This document shows, piece after piece, positions 16,715 to 23,504 of a stretch of 64,000 bases of DNA. The translations under genes and the position numbers were made by a program. Location of the stretch: the NCBI GenBank assembly GCA_963737225.1, contig CAVTSA010000013.1, positions 372,001 through 436,000 of the forward strand, read 5' to 3'. The notes beneath the pieces were generated by a model. It saw only the letters and a list, made by a program, of their open reading frames with translations, was not told the DNA's origin and did no database searches. Source of the DNA: CAVTSA01 sp963737225. Its GTDB lineage: Bacteria; Chloroflexota; Dormibacteria; Dormibacterales; Dormibacteraceae. How positions within the stretch are numbered: the first letter of the stretch is position 1; each line of letters begins with the position of its first letter.

Positions 16715-17313
16715 GCGGTTCTCATCTGCTCTGGTTCACCGCTCGAGGCGCCGGCGCCGTCTCGCTGTGCCTGCTCTCGGTGGTGGTCGCCCTTGGGCTG
16801 CTCGGCGCCATCGGGGGTACGCATCCTCGCTGGCCTCGGTTTCTGACGACCGGGCTGCACCGCAATCTGTCCCTCCTGGCGCTGGTCTTCCTGGCGATCC
16901 ACATCGTGACCGCCGTCCTCGACCCGTTCACAGCGCTCGGGTTCGGTGCGGCGCTGCTACCGTGGGGCGCCTCGTACCGGCCGCTCTGGCTGGCAGTCGG
17001 GGTGATCTCGCTCTACCTGGGCGCCGCCGTCGTGGTGACCAGCCTGCTCCGGCGGTGGCTGAGCTACCGGCTCTGGCGCTTTGTGCACTGGGGTGCGTAC
17101 GCGCTGTGGCCGCTGGCGTTGATCCACAGCCTGGGCGCGGGCAGCGACACCCGGTTCCTCTGGATGGACATCGTCTACACCGCCTGCTGCGGCGTGGTCG
17201 CCGTCTTTTTCCTGCTGCGCCTGGCGCGGCGAAACGTGGGGGCGCCGGAGCCGCTCCCCGAGGCGCCCGAGGGACCTCCGGGTTGGACCCGCCTGAGCCG
17301 GGGGCGCCGGTGA
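16711..17313 (+). CDS. Ferric reductase-like transmembrane protein
   Basis: A 200-residue membrane protein with about six hydrophobic segments. Conserved His residues in the helices (LTTGLHRNLSLLALVFLAIHIVTAV and RFVHWGAYALWPLALIHSLGAG) fit the bis-heme ligands of the ferric reductase/YedZ-like domain. It has no C-terminal FAD/NAD domain, so it needs partners; the neighbouring NuoF-like protein and ferredoxin would supply electrons. ATG at 16711 overlaps the apbE stop (ATGA), and its own stop overlaps the next start (GTGA). Confidence 0.85.
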   Translation: MSGSHLLWFTARGAGAVSLCLLSVVVALGLLGAIGGTHPRWPRFLTTGLHRNLSLLALVFLAIHIVTAVLDPFTALGFGAALLPWGASYRPLWLAVGVISLYLGAAVVVTSLLRRWLSYRLWRFVHWGAYALWPLALIHSLGAGSDTRFLWMDIVYTACCGVVAVFFLLRLARRNVGAPEPLPEAPEGPPGWTRLSRGRR

Positions 17314-18494
17314 CGGTGACGATGCTGACCTCGGGTCCGGATCCCCGGCTGGGGCCGGAGCGATGGTCGAACCACCGGCAGCGCCTCGGTCCCCTGCCAT
17401 CCCCGGCGGGGCTGATCACGGTGCTCGAGCACTCGGGGCTGCGGGGGCGCGGTGGAGCCGCTTTCCCGGTCGGCCGCAAGTGGCGCTCGGTCGCCGACCG
17501 TCGCCGCGGTCCGGCGGTGGTGCTGGCCAACGGTGCCGAGGGTGAGCCCTTGAGCCTCAAGGACCGGACGCTGCTCGCCGCTCGCCCGCACCTGGTCCTC
17601 GACGGTGCGCTGCTGGCGGCCGGGGCGGTCGGCGCAGGCCGAATCGCGCTCTACGTCGGCGAACAGCACGACGCGGCCGGCCGGGCCTTGCAGGCGGCGC
17701 TGTCGGAACGGGGGCTGGGAGCCGCTTCGCATCCGGTGGTCGACCTGGTGGCCGCCCCGCGAGGCTACGTGTCGGGGGAGGAGTCGGCCGCCGTCCATTA
17801 CCTCAACGACGGGGTGGCCCTTCCCACCATGCGGCCGCCGCTGCCGTTCGAGCGCGGCGTCGACGGCCTGCCGACGCTGGTCCAGAACGTGGAGACGCTG
17901 GCCGCGATCGCGCTCCTTGCCCGGGGTACGCTGCCCGGCACCATGCTGGTCACGGTCAGCGGGGCCGTGGCGCAGCCGGGGGCGCACGAGGTGCCTGCGG
18001 GCGCGACGCTGAGCGAGGTGGTCGCCCAGGCGGGAGGCCTCACGCAACCGGTTCAAGCCGTGCTCTTCGGCGGCGCCGCGGGCGCGTTCATGCCGGCCGC
18101 CCGAGCCCACGATGCCCCGCTCGACCCGGGAGCGATCCCTCTCGGGGCGGGAGTGGTGGCGCTGCTCCCCAGCACCCAGTGTGGAGTGGCGGCGACGGCC
18201 GAGCTGGTGACCTCGATGGCCGCGTTCTCGGCCGGGCAGTGCGGGCCATGCCGCGCCGGGCTTCCCGCGATCGCCGCCTCCGCGCGTCGGCTGGCCAACG
18301 GGCAGGGCGACGGCGGCGAGGTGGCCCGGCTGCGGCGCTGGGCGACGATGGTGACCGGCCGTGGCGCCTGCCATCACCCGGACGGGGCTGCCCAGGTGCT
18401 GCGCTCCGCCCTCGACACGTTCGCGGCCGATTTCAGGGCGCACGATCGAGGATTCGACTGTACGGCCCGGGTCCCGCGACGGAGGATCGCCTGA
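17310..18494 (+). CDS. NuoF-like NADH-binding iron-sulfur/SLBB protein
   Basis: A 394-residue protein related to the 51-kDa subunit of complex I and to SLBB electron-transfer proteins. The FMN/NADH domain has GLRGRGGAAFPVGRKW, ANGAEGEPLSLKDR and GYVSGEESAAVHYLNDG; an SLBB domain follows (GAHEVPAGATLSEVVAQAGG), then a C-terminal helical domain. In the cluster motif the usual CxxCxxC reads AGQCGPCRAG, so its first Cys is missing, while ACHHPDG supplies the distal one; cluster binding may be modified. GTG at 17310 overlaps the upstream stop. It probably passes electrons between NAD(P)H, the ferredoxin downstream and the heme membrane protein. Confidence 0.85.
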   Translation: MTVTMLTSGPDPRLGPERWSNHRQRLGPLPSPAGLITVLEHSGLRGRGGAAFPVGRKWRSVADRRRGPAVVLANGAEGEPLSLKDRTLLAARPHLVLDGALLAAGAVGAGRIALYVGEQHDAAGRALQAALSERGLGAASHPVVDLVAAPRGYVSGEESAAVHYLNDGVALPTMRPPLPFERGVDGLPTLVQNVETLAAIALLARGTLPGTMLVTVSGAVAQPGAHEVPAGATLSEVVAQAGGLTQPVQAVLFGGAAGAFMPAARAHDAPLDPGAIPLGAGVVALLPSTQCGVAATAELVTSMAAFSAGQCGPCRAGLPAIAASARRLANGQGDGGEVARLRRWATMVTGRGACHHPDGAAQVLRSALDTFAADFRAHDRGFDCTARVPRRRIA

Positions 18495-18495
18495 G

Positions 18496-18717
18496 ATGGC
18501 ACGGCTGCGCGTCGACTGGACCCGCTGCGACGCCCACGGCCTCTGCGCGGAGCTGCTGCCGGAAGCGATCGGGGTCGACGACTGGGGCTATCCGATCGTC
18601 GGAGACCGCGAGCTGGCCCGGGGGCTGCTGCCGGCCGCCCGGCGCGCGGTGGCCAACTGCCCCCTGAAGGCGCTTTCCCTGGTCGAGACGCCGAAGGCAG
18701 CTCCGCGCCGCTCGTAG
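18496..18717 (+). CDS. Ferredoxin, single [3Fe-4S]/[4Fe-4S]-type cluster
   Basis: A 73-residue protein with CDAHGLC near residues 11-17 and ANCPLKAL near 54-61. The spacing C-x2-H-x2-C...CP has His in place of the second Cys, as in many actinobacterial three-Cys ferredoxins that serve P450s or related oxidoreductases. Its start lies 1 base after the NuoF-like stop, so it is the last gene of the apbE operon and probably its soluble electron carrier. Confidence 0.88.
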   Translation: MARLRVDWTRCDAHGLCAELLPEAIGVDDWGYPIVGDRELARGLLPAARRAVANCPLKALSLVETPKAAPRRS

Positions 18718-18747
18718 GCGCGGTGCCCGGCGCTCGGCGCCAGGCGG

Positions 18748-19191
18748 TCAGGGTGCGAGATGCAGTGCCGCCCTCCCGCTTGCCATCTCGAGGGGCGCCG
18801 AGGCGTGGTCGTGCGCCACCAGCCAGGTGCCGTCGATCTTGCGCAGGCAGCCGGTGAAGCGAACCCAGAACCCGCCGGCCGGGGCGCCGTTCTTCAACGT
18901 GCCGCTGAGGCGCGCCAGGCCGTGCGCGAACGCCACGTCGGCGCCGGTGGTGATCGCGAGGTCGCGGATCTCGTATTCGAGCGGAGGCTGGAACATCGCG
19001 AAGGCCTCGACCCAGTTCGCCAGTTTGGCTTCACGCCCCACCCGCCGCAGCGGACCGGTGACGTCGAACGTCACGATGTCCGGCGCGTAGATGGGTTTCA
19101 GAGCTTCGAGATCCATCCCGCGAACGCCCTGAATCAACTGGTCGAGCCGTTCCCGAACCTCGGCTTCGTCAGCCGCCTGCTGTGTGGCCAT
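18748..19191 (-). CDS. SnoaL-like / nuclear transport factor 2-fold protein
   Basis: A 147-residue protein with the NTF2-like layout: an N-terminal helix (EVRERLDQLIQGVRGMDLEALK), PIYAPDIVTFDVTGPL, and a curved sheet ending in GCLRKIDGTWLVAHDHAS. Family members include ketosteroid isomerase-type enzymes and DUF4440/SnoaL proteins; activity cannot be assigned. The ATG at 19191 starts the conserved part; the frame is open to 19395 but that extension is Arg/Pro-rich and unlike a protein. It is convergent with the ferredoxin gene. Confidence 0.8.
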   Translation of the reverse strand: MATQQAADEAEVRERLDQLIQGVRGMDLEALKPIYAPDIVTFDVTGPLRRVGREAKLANWVEAFAMFQPPLEYEIRDLAITTGADVAFAHGLARLSGTLKNGAPAGGFWVRFTGCLRKIDGTWLVAHDHASAPLEMASGRAALHLAP

Positions 19192-19234
19192 GTCGTACAA
19201 GACGCGCCGGTGAGGGGTGATGTGACATGCAGGG

Positions 19235-19305
19235 GTGATCGCGCTGGCGCGCGCACACGGGTGAGGAGAAGAGGGAGGGTGGTCGCGCTGGCGCGCGAGC
19301 GCTTC
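19235..19305. repeat. Paired repeat, class G (TCGCGCTGGCGCGCG), 44-base spacing
   Basis: TCGCGCTGGCGCGCG occurs at 19239-19253 and again at 19283-19297, 44 bases apart. The core is nearly palindromic. Low sequence complexity makes this the least certain member of the paired set. Confidence 0.45.
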
Positions 19306-19488
19306 GCGCACGAGGGGTAGGGACCGTGCGTGCCGGTTGGGGGGCGCATTTGACTTACTTGTGCGGCTGCGCCCCCAACAATGCCGTTGCTTCAAGGGCG
19401 TCGCGGGGGGAATTCGCGCGGAGCGCCGGGGTGCCGCGGTGCCCCAGGAGCTCAGCGTCCTCGAAGCCTTTTGGACCGGCAGCCTCAG

Positions 19489-19552
19489 GGCCGTTTCTGC
19501 ACCTTCCGCTCTTTCCGGTTCGGAGATAGCGACGGTTTCTGCAGAAACGACC
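19489..19552. repeat. Paired palindrome, class E (GTTTCTGCAGAAAC), 42-base spacing
   Basis: A perfect 14-base palindrome GTTTCTGCAGAAAC (19535-19548) is preceded exactly 42 bases upstream by a copy matching its left half (GTTTCTGCA at 19493-19501). The region is non-coding. Confidence 0.55.
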
Positions 19553-19570
19553 TAATCCACGGCCCGATAA

Positions 19571-19652
19571 CCTCCGATTCACCCACTAGTGCTAGCAAAA
19601 GGGTGTCATCCGAGCCCGAATAACCTCAGAGTGCTAGCGAAAGGTGAATCCG
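19571..19652. repeat. Paired repeat, class F (AGTGCTAGC), 42-base spacing
   Basis: AGTGCTAGC occurs twice, with the GCTAGC centres at 19593.5 and 19635.5, 42 bases apart. Outside them GATTCACC (19577-19584) and GGTGAATC (19643-19650) are exact reverse complements, so the pair also forms a larger inverted structure. The copies resemble half a CIRCE element but not the full site. Confidence 0.55.
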
Positions 19653-20008
19653 GGTGATATTCGGATGCCCTGAGGTCGTCGCTCGATCGGAATGCGCCGA
19701 GTGTCGGCAATCGGCGAATCGCGCGAGCCGGACACCTCAGCCACGCCTCCCCCTCAAGGGCCTAAAGCAACGGCATTGGGGCTGGCGCCCCCTAAACCCC
19801 CGGCGGTACTCGCCGCGGTTTCCTGCCGGGCCAGCGGTTTGGGGTGCTCATGTGAGGTTGGGCCGGGACTTGCTTTGGGCTGGCGCCCAAGCGCTTTCGC
19901 GCCGGCTCGAGAGGGTCGCGCACGGCGCAACCTCGCCGAGTGCCAGCACTCGGAGCAAATGCGGGGCGGGAGAGGCCTGAGTTCCGGCAGTCGAGGGTCG
20001 AGGTGGGG

Positions 20009-21241
20009 CTACCCGGCTGGCCAGGAGATGCCCATCGAGGCGCCCCCCAGTGGCGAGTCGCCGATCCGCCAGCGCCCGCCGGTGGCCTGGACGATCGCGT
20101 CCGCGATGGCGAGCCCGAGCCCGGCACCGGGAGCCGCGCCGGTGGCCCGATGGAAGCGATCGAAGATCTGGTCGCGCTGCGCGGGGGGGATGCCAGGGCC
20201 CGAGTCCTCGACGGTGAGCTCGCACCGCCGGCCGTCGGTCACCACGCGCACGCGCACCGATCCGCCGTCCGGGGCGTACTTGCAGGCGTTGTCGAGCAGG
20301 ACGCCCAGCAGCCGGTCCAGCCACTCCGGGGTTGCCGTGAGAACGATCGGCGTACCCGGCCGCTCGCAGGTCAAGGCGAGGTTCCTGGCCTCGGCGCGGA
20401 CCTGAAACCGCTCCACCGCCTCTTCGGCCAGCACCACGAGGTCGACCGGCGCCGGGTGGCGCGGCTCCTCCGTGGAGTCGAACCGGGCCAGCCAGAGCAG
20501 ATCCTCCACCAGGTGCCGCATGCGCTCGCTTTCGCGGTGGACGTTGGTGAACGCCCGCCGGTACCACTCCGACGTCCGCTCGCCGCGGAGCGCGAGCGAG
20601 GTGTTGGCCTCGATCACCGAGAGCGGCGTCCGCAGCTCGTGGGAGGCGTCGGCGGTGAACGCGAGCTGGCGGCGACGAACCGTCTCGATCGGCGCCGCCA
20701 CCCGGCGGCCGATCGTGAGGGCGCCGAGGAAGACCAGCACCAGCAAGATGGGGCCGACCACGGCTTCGGCGACGATCAACGTCAGCCGGGTGTCCTGCAC
20801 CTGCTCCATCGACTGGGCCACCACGATCCGGACGTCGCCCGTCTGCTGCCCGACCGCCCGCATCGTGGTGCCGTCGACGTGGATGGTCTGCGGGCCGACC
20901 AGGTCGCGGTCCTGCGCCGGCAGGTCCGCCGCGGGCTGGTTGCAGTGGACGTGGCCCGACGGATATACCGTGAAGACCAGCTGCGGCGGACCGTAGGGAT
21001 GGCCACCGGGAGGCGGCTCGTCGGGCGCCGCGTAGCCGCCGGGAGGCGGCTCCTCCTGGGTCTGGTTGCGCTGAAGGTCGTGCAGGGTGTCGGCGATCGC
21101 GGCATCGACTTGAGCGGTCAGCACCTGCTCGACGATGATCACCACCGACGTCGCCACCACCACGTACAGCACGGCGACGATCGCTGCGGTGACGAGCGCG
21201 ACCCGGATCGATCGCGCGGCGAAGCCGGGGCCACGAGTCAT
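20009..21241 (-). CDS. Sensor histidine kinase
   Basis: A 410-residue membrane kinase: transmembrane segment at about residues 14-37, an extracellular domain to about residue 150 containing two Pro-rich EEPPPGGYAAPDEPPPGG blocks, a second membrane segment at about 155-178, then HisKA with the phospho-accepting His201 in DASHELRTPLS and the ATPase domain (N box LLDNACKYAPDGG, G1 DSGPGIP, G2 GAGLGLAIADAIV). All catalytic motifs are intact. It is 46 bases downstream of the cognate response regulator on the same strand. The stimulus is unknown. Confidence 0.93.
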   Translation of the reverse strand: MTRGPGFAARSIRVALVTAAIVAVLYVVVATSVVIIVEQVLTAQVDAAIADTLHDLQRNQTQEEPPPGGYAAPDEPPPGGHPYGPPQLVFTVYPSGHVHCNQPAADLPAQDRDLVGPQTIHVDGTTMRAVGQQTGDVRIVVAQSMEQVQDTRLTLIVAEAVVGPILLVLVFLGALTIGRRVAAPIETVRRRQLAFTADASHELRTPLSVIEANTSLALRGERTSEWYRRAFTNVHRESERMRHLVEDLLWLARFDSTEEPRHPAPVDLVVLAEEAVERFQVRAEARNLALTCERPGTPIVLTATPEWLDRLLGVLLDNACKYAPDGGSVRVRVVTDGRRCELTVEDSGPGIPPAQRDQIFDRFHRATGAAPGAGLGLAIADAIVQATGGRWRIGDSPLGGASMGISWPAG

Positions 21242-21287
21242 GCCCAGGGCACCCGCGATGCATCGCTTGCGACCTTCGCCGTCGATC

Positions 21288-21956
21288 TCATCGCGTCTCC
21301 AGCCGGTACCCGGTTCCGCGGATGGTCGCGATCCGCACCCCGGCGTCGCTCAGCTTGGCCCGGATCCGGCTGACCTGGACGTCGATCGTGTTCGAGCCCA
21401 GAGGGGCGGTCTCGTCCTGCCAGGCGTGCTCGGCGATCGCCTGCCGGGTGACCACACCGGGTGAGCGGCGCAGCAGCACCTCGAGGATCAGGTACTCGGT
21501 CGCGGTGAGATTGATGGGGTGGCCATCCCGGCGGATCTCGCGCCGCACCGGGTCGAGCTCGAGGGCGCCGCGGTGAAGGACCGGCGCGTCGACGGCTCGT
21601 GGCCGGCGCTGCAGAGCACGCACCCGGGCCACCAGCTCGCCGAAGTCGAAGGGCTTGACGAGGTAGTCGTCGGCGCCCCCGTCCAGCCCTTCGATGCGGT
21701 CGCGGACGGTGTCGCGAGCGGTGAGCATCAGGAACGCGGTCTGCTTGTCCTCCCGCCGTGCCCACGCCACCACCTCGAGCCCGTTGACGCGCGGCATGCG
21801 CCAGTCCACGACCGCGACGTCGTAGCCGTAGAAGCGCAGCTGCTGGATCGCCTCCTCGCCGTCGGCCGCGCCGTCGACCTGGTAGCCGAACTCCTGGAGC
21901 CCCTCGACGAGCACCGAAAGGAGGCCCGGATCGTCTTCCGCCACGAGGATCCGCAT
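21288..21956 (-). CDS. OmpR/PhoB-family response regulator
   Basis: A 222-residue regulator: receiver domain (RILVAEDDPGLLSVL, phospho-acceptor Asp in VAVVDWRMPR near residue 51, LTARD, Lys in DYLVKPFDF) followed by a winged-helix DNA-binding domain (EYLILEVLLRRSPGVVTRQAIAEHAW, then VQVSRIRAKL and IRGTGYRLE). ATG at 21956 is preferred; a GTG two codons upstream (21962) could also serve. It is the first gene of a two-gene operon with the histidine kinase. Confidence 0.94.
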   Translation of the reverse strand: MRILVAEDDPGLLSVLVEGLQEFGYQVDGAADGEEAIQQLRFYGYDVAVVDWRMPRVNGLEVVAWARREDKQTAFLMLTARDTVRDRIEGLDGGADDYLVKPFDFGELVARVRALQRRPRAVDAPVLHRGALELDPVRREIRRDGHPINLTATEYLILEVLLRRSPGVVTRQAIAEHAWQDETAPLGSNTIDVQVSRIRAKLSDAGVRIATIRGTGYRLETR

Positions 21957-22002
21957 CGACACACGATCGTCGCACGGCGAACCTTGCGATCGCGTGACCG
22001 CG

Positions 22003-22026
22003 CGTCAGGGCGTCAGGGCGTCAGGG
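22003..22026. repeat. Three tandem copies of CGTCAGGG
   Basis: An 8-base unit repeated three times, running into the stop of the thioredoxin-like gene. Copy number could vary by slippage; no function is evident. Confidence 0.6.
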
Positions 22027-22320
22027 TGCGTGGTCGCCGAGCAGGGCCAGGGTCGAGGCGGGGAGGGCGCCGCCGCGGACCCGACGGACCTCGACGCCTC
22101 TCTTCAGAAACAGCAACGTGGGGAATTCGGTGACGCGATAACGCCCGACCAGCTCCCGATCGCGAGCCGCGTCGACGATCTCGACGCGGCAGACCTCCCC
22201 CGCCCCGTCCGCGAGCTCGCGCAGCCGAGCCTCGACCTCGCGGCAGGGCTCGCATCCGTCGTGCACGAAACCGAGCAGCACCAGGCGAAGCTCGGCCTCG
22301 ATCGGAACCTCTTCCGGCAC
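22021..22320 (-). CDS. Thioredoxin-like protein
   Basis: A 99-residue protein with the thioredoxin fold order: LRLVLLGFVHDGCEPCREVEARLRE (active site CEPC near residues 19-22), a helix, then VGRYRVTEFPTLLFLKRGVEV with the conserved cis-Pro. The CxxC differs from the usual CGPC, suggesting a specialised disulfide oxidoreductase. GTG at 22320 lies 10 bases after the ParB-like stop; the frame continues upstream but into that gene. No signal peptide, so cytoplasmic. Confidence 0.78.
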   Translation of the reverse strand: MPEEVPIEAELRLVLLGFVHDGCEPCREVEARLRELADGAGEVCRVEIVDAARDRELVGRYRVTEFPTLLFLKRGVEVRRVRGGALPASTLALLGDHAP

Positions 22321-22330
22321 CTCTTGGAGC

Positions 22331-23317
22331 CTACGAGGGCACCGCCACCACGACCGGTGCGCGCCCGATCTCGTCCAGCACGGCGGCCAGGCGTGCCCCC
22401 AGGTCGGCCGGTAGCTCGACCTGATCCAACTCCAGCAGCAGGGCCCGGGCCTGCGCACGTACCCACTCAACCGCGGCGGTGTCGCCCGCCGCCGGCGTGC
22501 GCTCCGTCCCCGCGGCCGAGGCGGGGTCGGACGCTCCTTGGGCGAGCTCGGGATCCGTGGTGCTGCCGGCGCCGTCCGCGGCAGCCTCGTCCACCGCCTC
22601 CGACGTCTCGGCCGCCTCGGCCTCCGCCAGTCGAACGGCCGCCCTCGCCGCCTCGTCCGCGCGCCGGCGCACCTGGGCCGGCGTCAGCTTGCCCTCGTGT
22701 TCGAAATCCTCGGCCAGCTCCGGCTGGAGGTCGGGCAGCTCGGCCGCGGCGTGGGCGGTGGCCGGCGTGATGGCGCCCTCCCGGAGCGCCTGGCGCAACA
22801 CCGGGTCGAGCCGGCTCAGCTTGGCAAGCTTCGCCACCTGCGCCTTTTTCATGCCCGCGGCCCGGCCCACCTCCTCCTCGGTGAGCCCCGCCTCGAGCAG
22901 CGGCTCCAGGGCGCCGGCCTGAGCGGCCACACCGGCCGGCCGCTGCTGGTTCAGGACCAGTGCCAGCAGGTCGGCGGCGGCGGGCTCGACTTCGAGGACC
23001 CTGATCGGCAGCCGGCGCAGTCCCGCCTCGCGTGCCGCCGCCAGCCAGCGCGGGTCGTCGAGGAGGCGGTAGGCGCCGTCGTCGCCGCCGGCGGCCGGCG
23101 CCACCAGCAGGCGCTGCGGAAGCCCGAAGCGTTCGACCAGGCGGATCAGGATCGCGTCCGGAGCTCCACCGGTGAGCTCGAGGGGGAGGTCTCGCTCGTC
23201 CGCCCACTCCTCGCGGACCCTGGCCGGCTCGGCGGGATAGAGCCGCCGGGCGGCCAGCGTGTCGGCGACCTCGAGGGCGGTGTCGTCAGAGAGTTGGTGC
23301 GGGGACGTGTGCTGCAT
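22331..23317 (-). CDS. ParB-like protein with KorB/Spo0J-type helix-turn-helix
   Basis: A 328-residue protein. The N-terminal half follows a ParB nuclease-like layout (LPIRVLEVEPAAADLLALVLNQQRP) and the central part is the ParB HTH (GLTEEEVGRAAGMKKAQVAKLAKLSRL followed by LREGAITPATAHAAAELP). An acidic, Ala-rich linker and a short C-terminal helix (VRAQARALLLELDQVELP) close it. There is no parA neighbour and no parS-like cluster here, so it is probably a paralogue acting in gene regulation or nucleoid organisation and not the chromosomal partition protein. Confidence 0.72.
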   Translation of the reverse strand: MQHTSPHQLSDDTALEVADTLAARRLYPAEPARVREEWADERDLPLELTGGAPDAILIRLVERFGLPQRLLVAPAAGGDDGAYRLLDDPRWLAAAREAGLRRLPIRVLEVEPAAADLLALVLNQQRPAGVAAQAGALEPLLEAGLTEEEVGRAAGMKKAQVAKLAKLSRLDPVLRQALREGAITPATAHAAAELPDLQPELAEDFEHEGKLTPAQVRRRADEAARAAVRLAEAEAAETSEAVDEAAADGAGSTTDPELAQGASDPASAAGTERTPAAGDTAAVEWVRAQARALLLELDQVELPADLGARLAAVLDEIGRAPVVVAVPS

Positions 23318-23401
23318 CGCCGGCTGAGTCTAGCGATGCCTCGCCACCCCGGCCCTACCACCCCACCTTGCCACCCCGGCCCGGCGACCCGCCCCTGGCG
23401 C

Positions 23402-23462
23402 CAGAGTGTCCACAGTCCGACCCTACCGGTCGCGTTGTAGCGTCGGAGTGCGGACACTCTGG
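23402..23462. repeat. Paired palindrome, class C, 42-base spacing (inverted pair)
   Basis: Between the ParB-like gene and the M3 peptidase, CCAGAGTGTCCACAGTCC (from 23401) and GGAGTGCGGACACTCTGG (23445-23462) form a nearly perfect inverted pair; palindrome centres at 23410.5 and 23452.5 are 42 bases apart. Including flanks, each copy extends to a unit of the form GGTAGsGTC-GAsTG-GGACACTCTG, shared with the element at 37431-37503. Confidence 0.7.
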
Positions 23463-23504
23463 CATGTCGAGGCCCTTCGGGGCGCTTGGCGTGGACGGCC
23501 GCGG

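Larger units (their letters stand above)
19192..20008. other. 0.8-kb non-coding block rich in paired repeats
   Basis: No convincing protein gene lies here; the short ORFs have shadow-like composition. It holds three paired elements (classes G, E and F), a 14-base inverted repeat (CAATGCCGTTGCTT at 19379-19392, its complement at 19765-19778) framing about 400 bases that contain classes E and F, and two copies of GGGCTGGCGCCC (19779-19790 and 19877-19888). GC content drops between about 19520 and 19680. The block separates two minus-strand genes and could hold a promoter region, a small RNA or a non-autonomous mobile element. Confidence 0.6.

Noticed and set aside
19586..19640. CIRCE heat-shock operator
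   Set aside because: Only the GAGTGCTA-like half is present; the second half with the 9-base spacer is missing.
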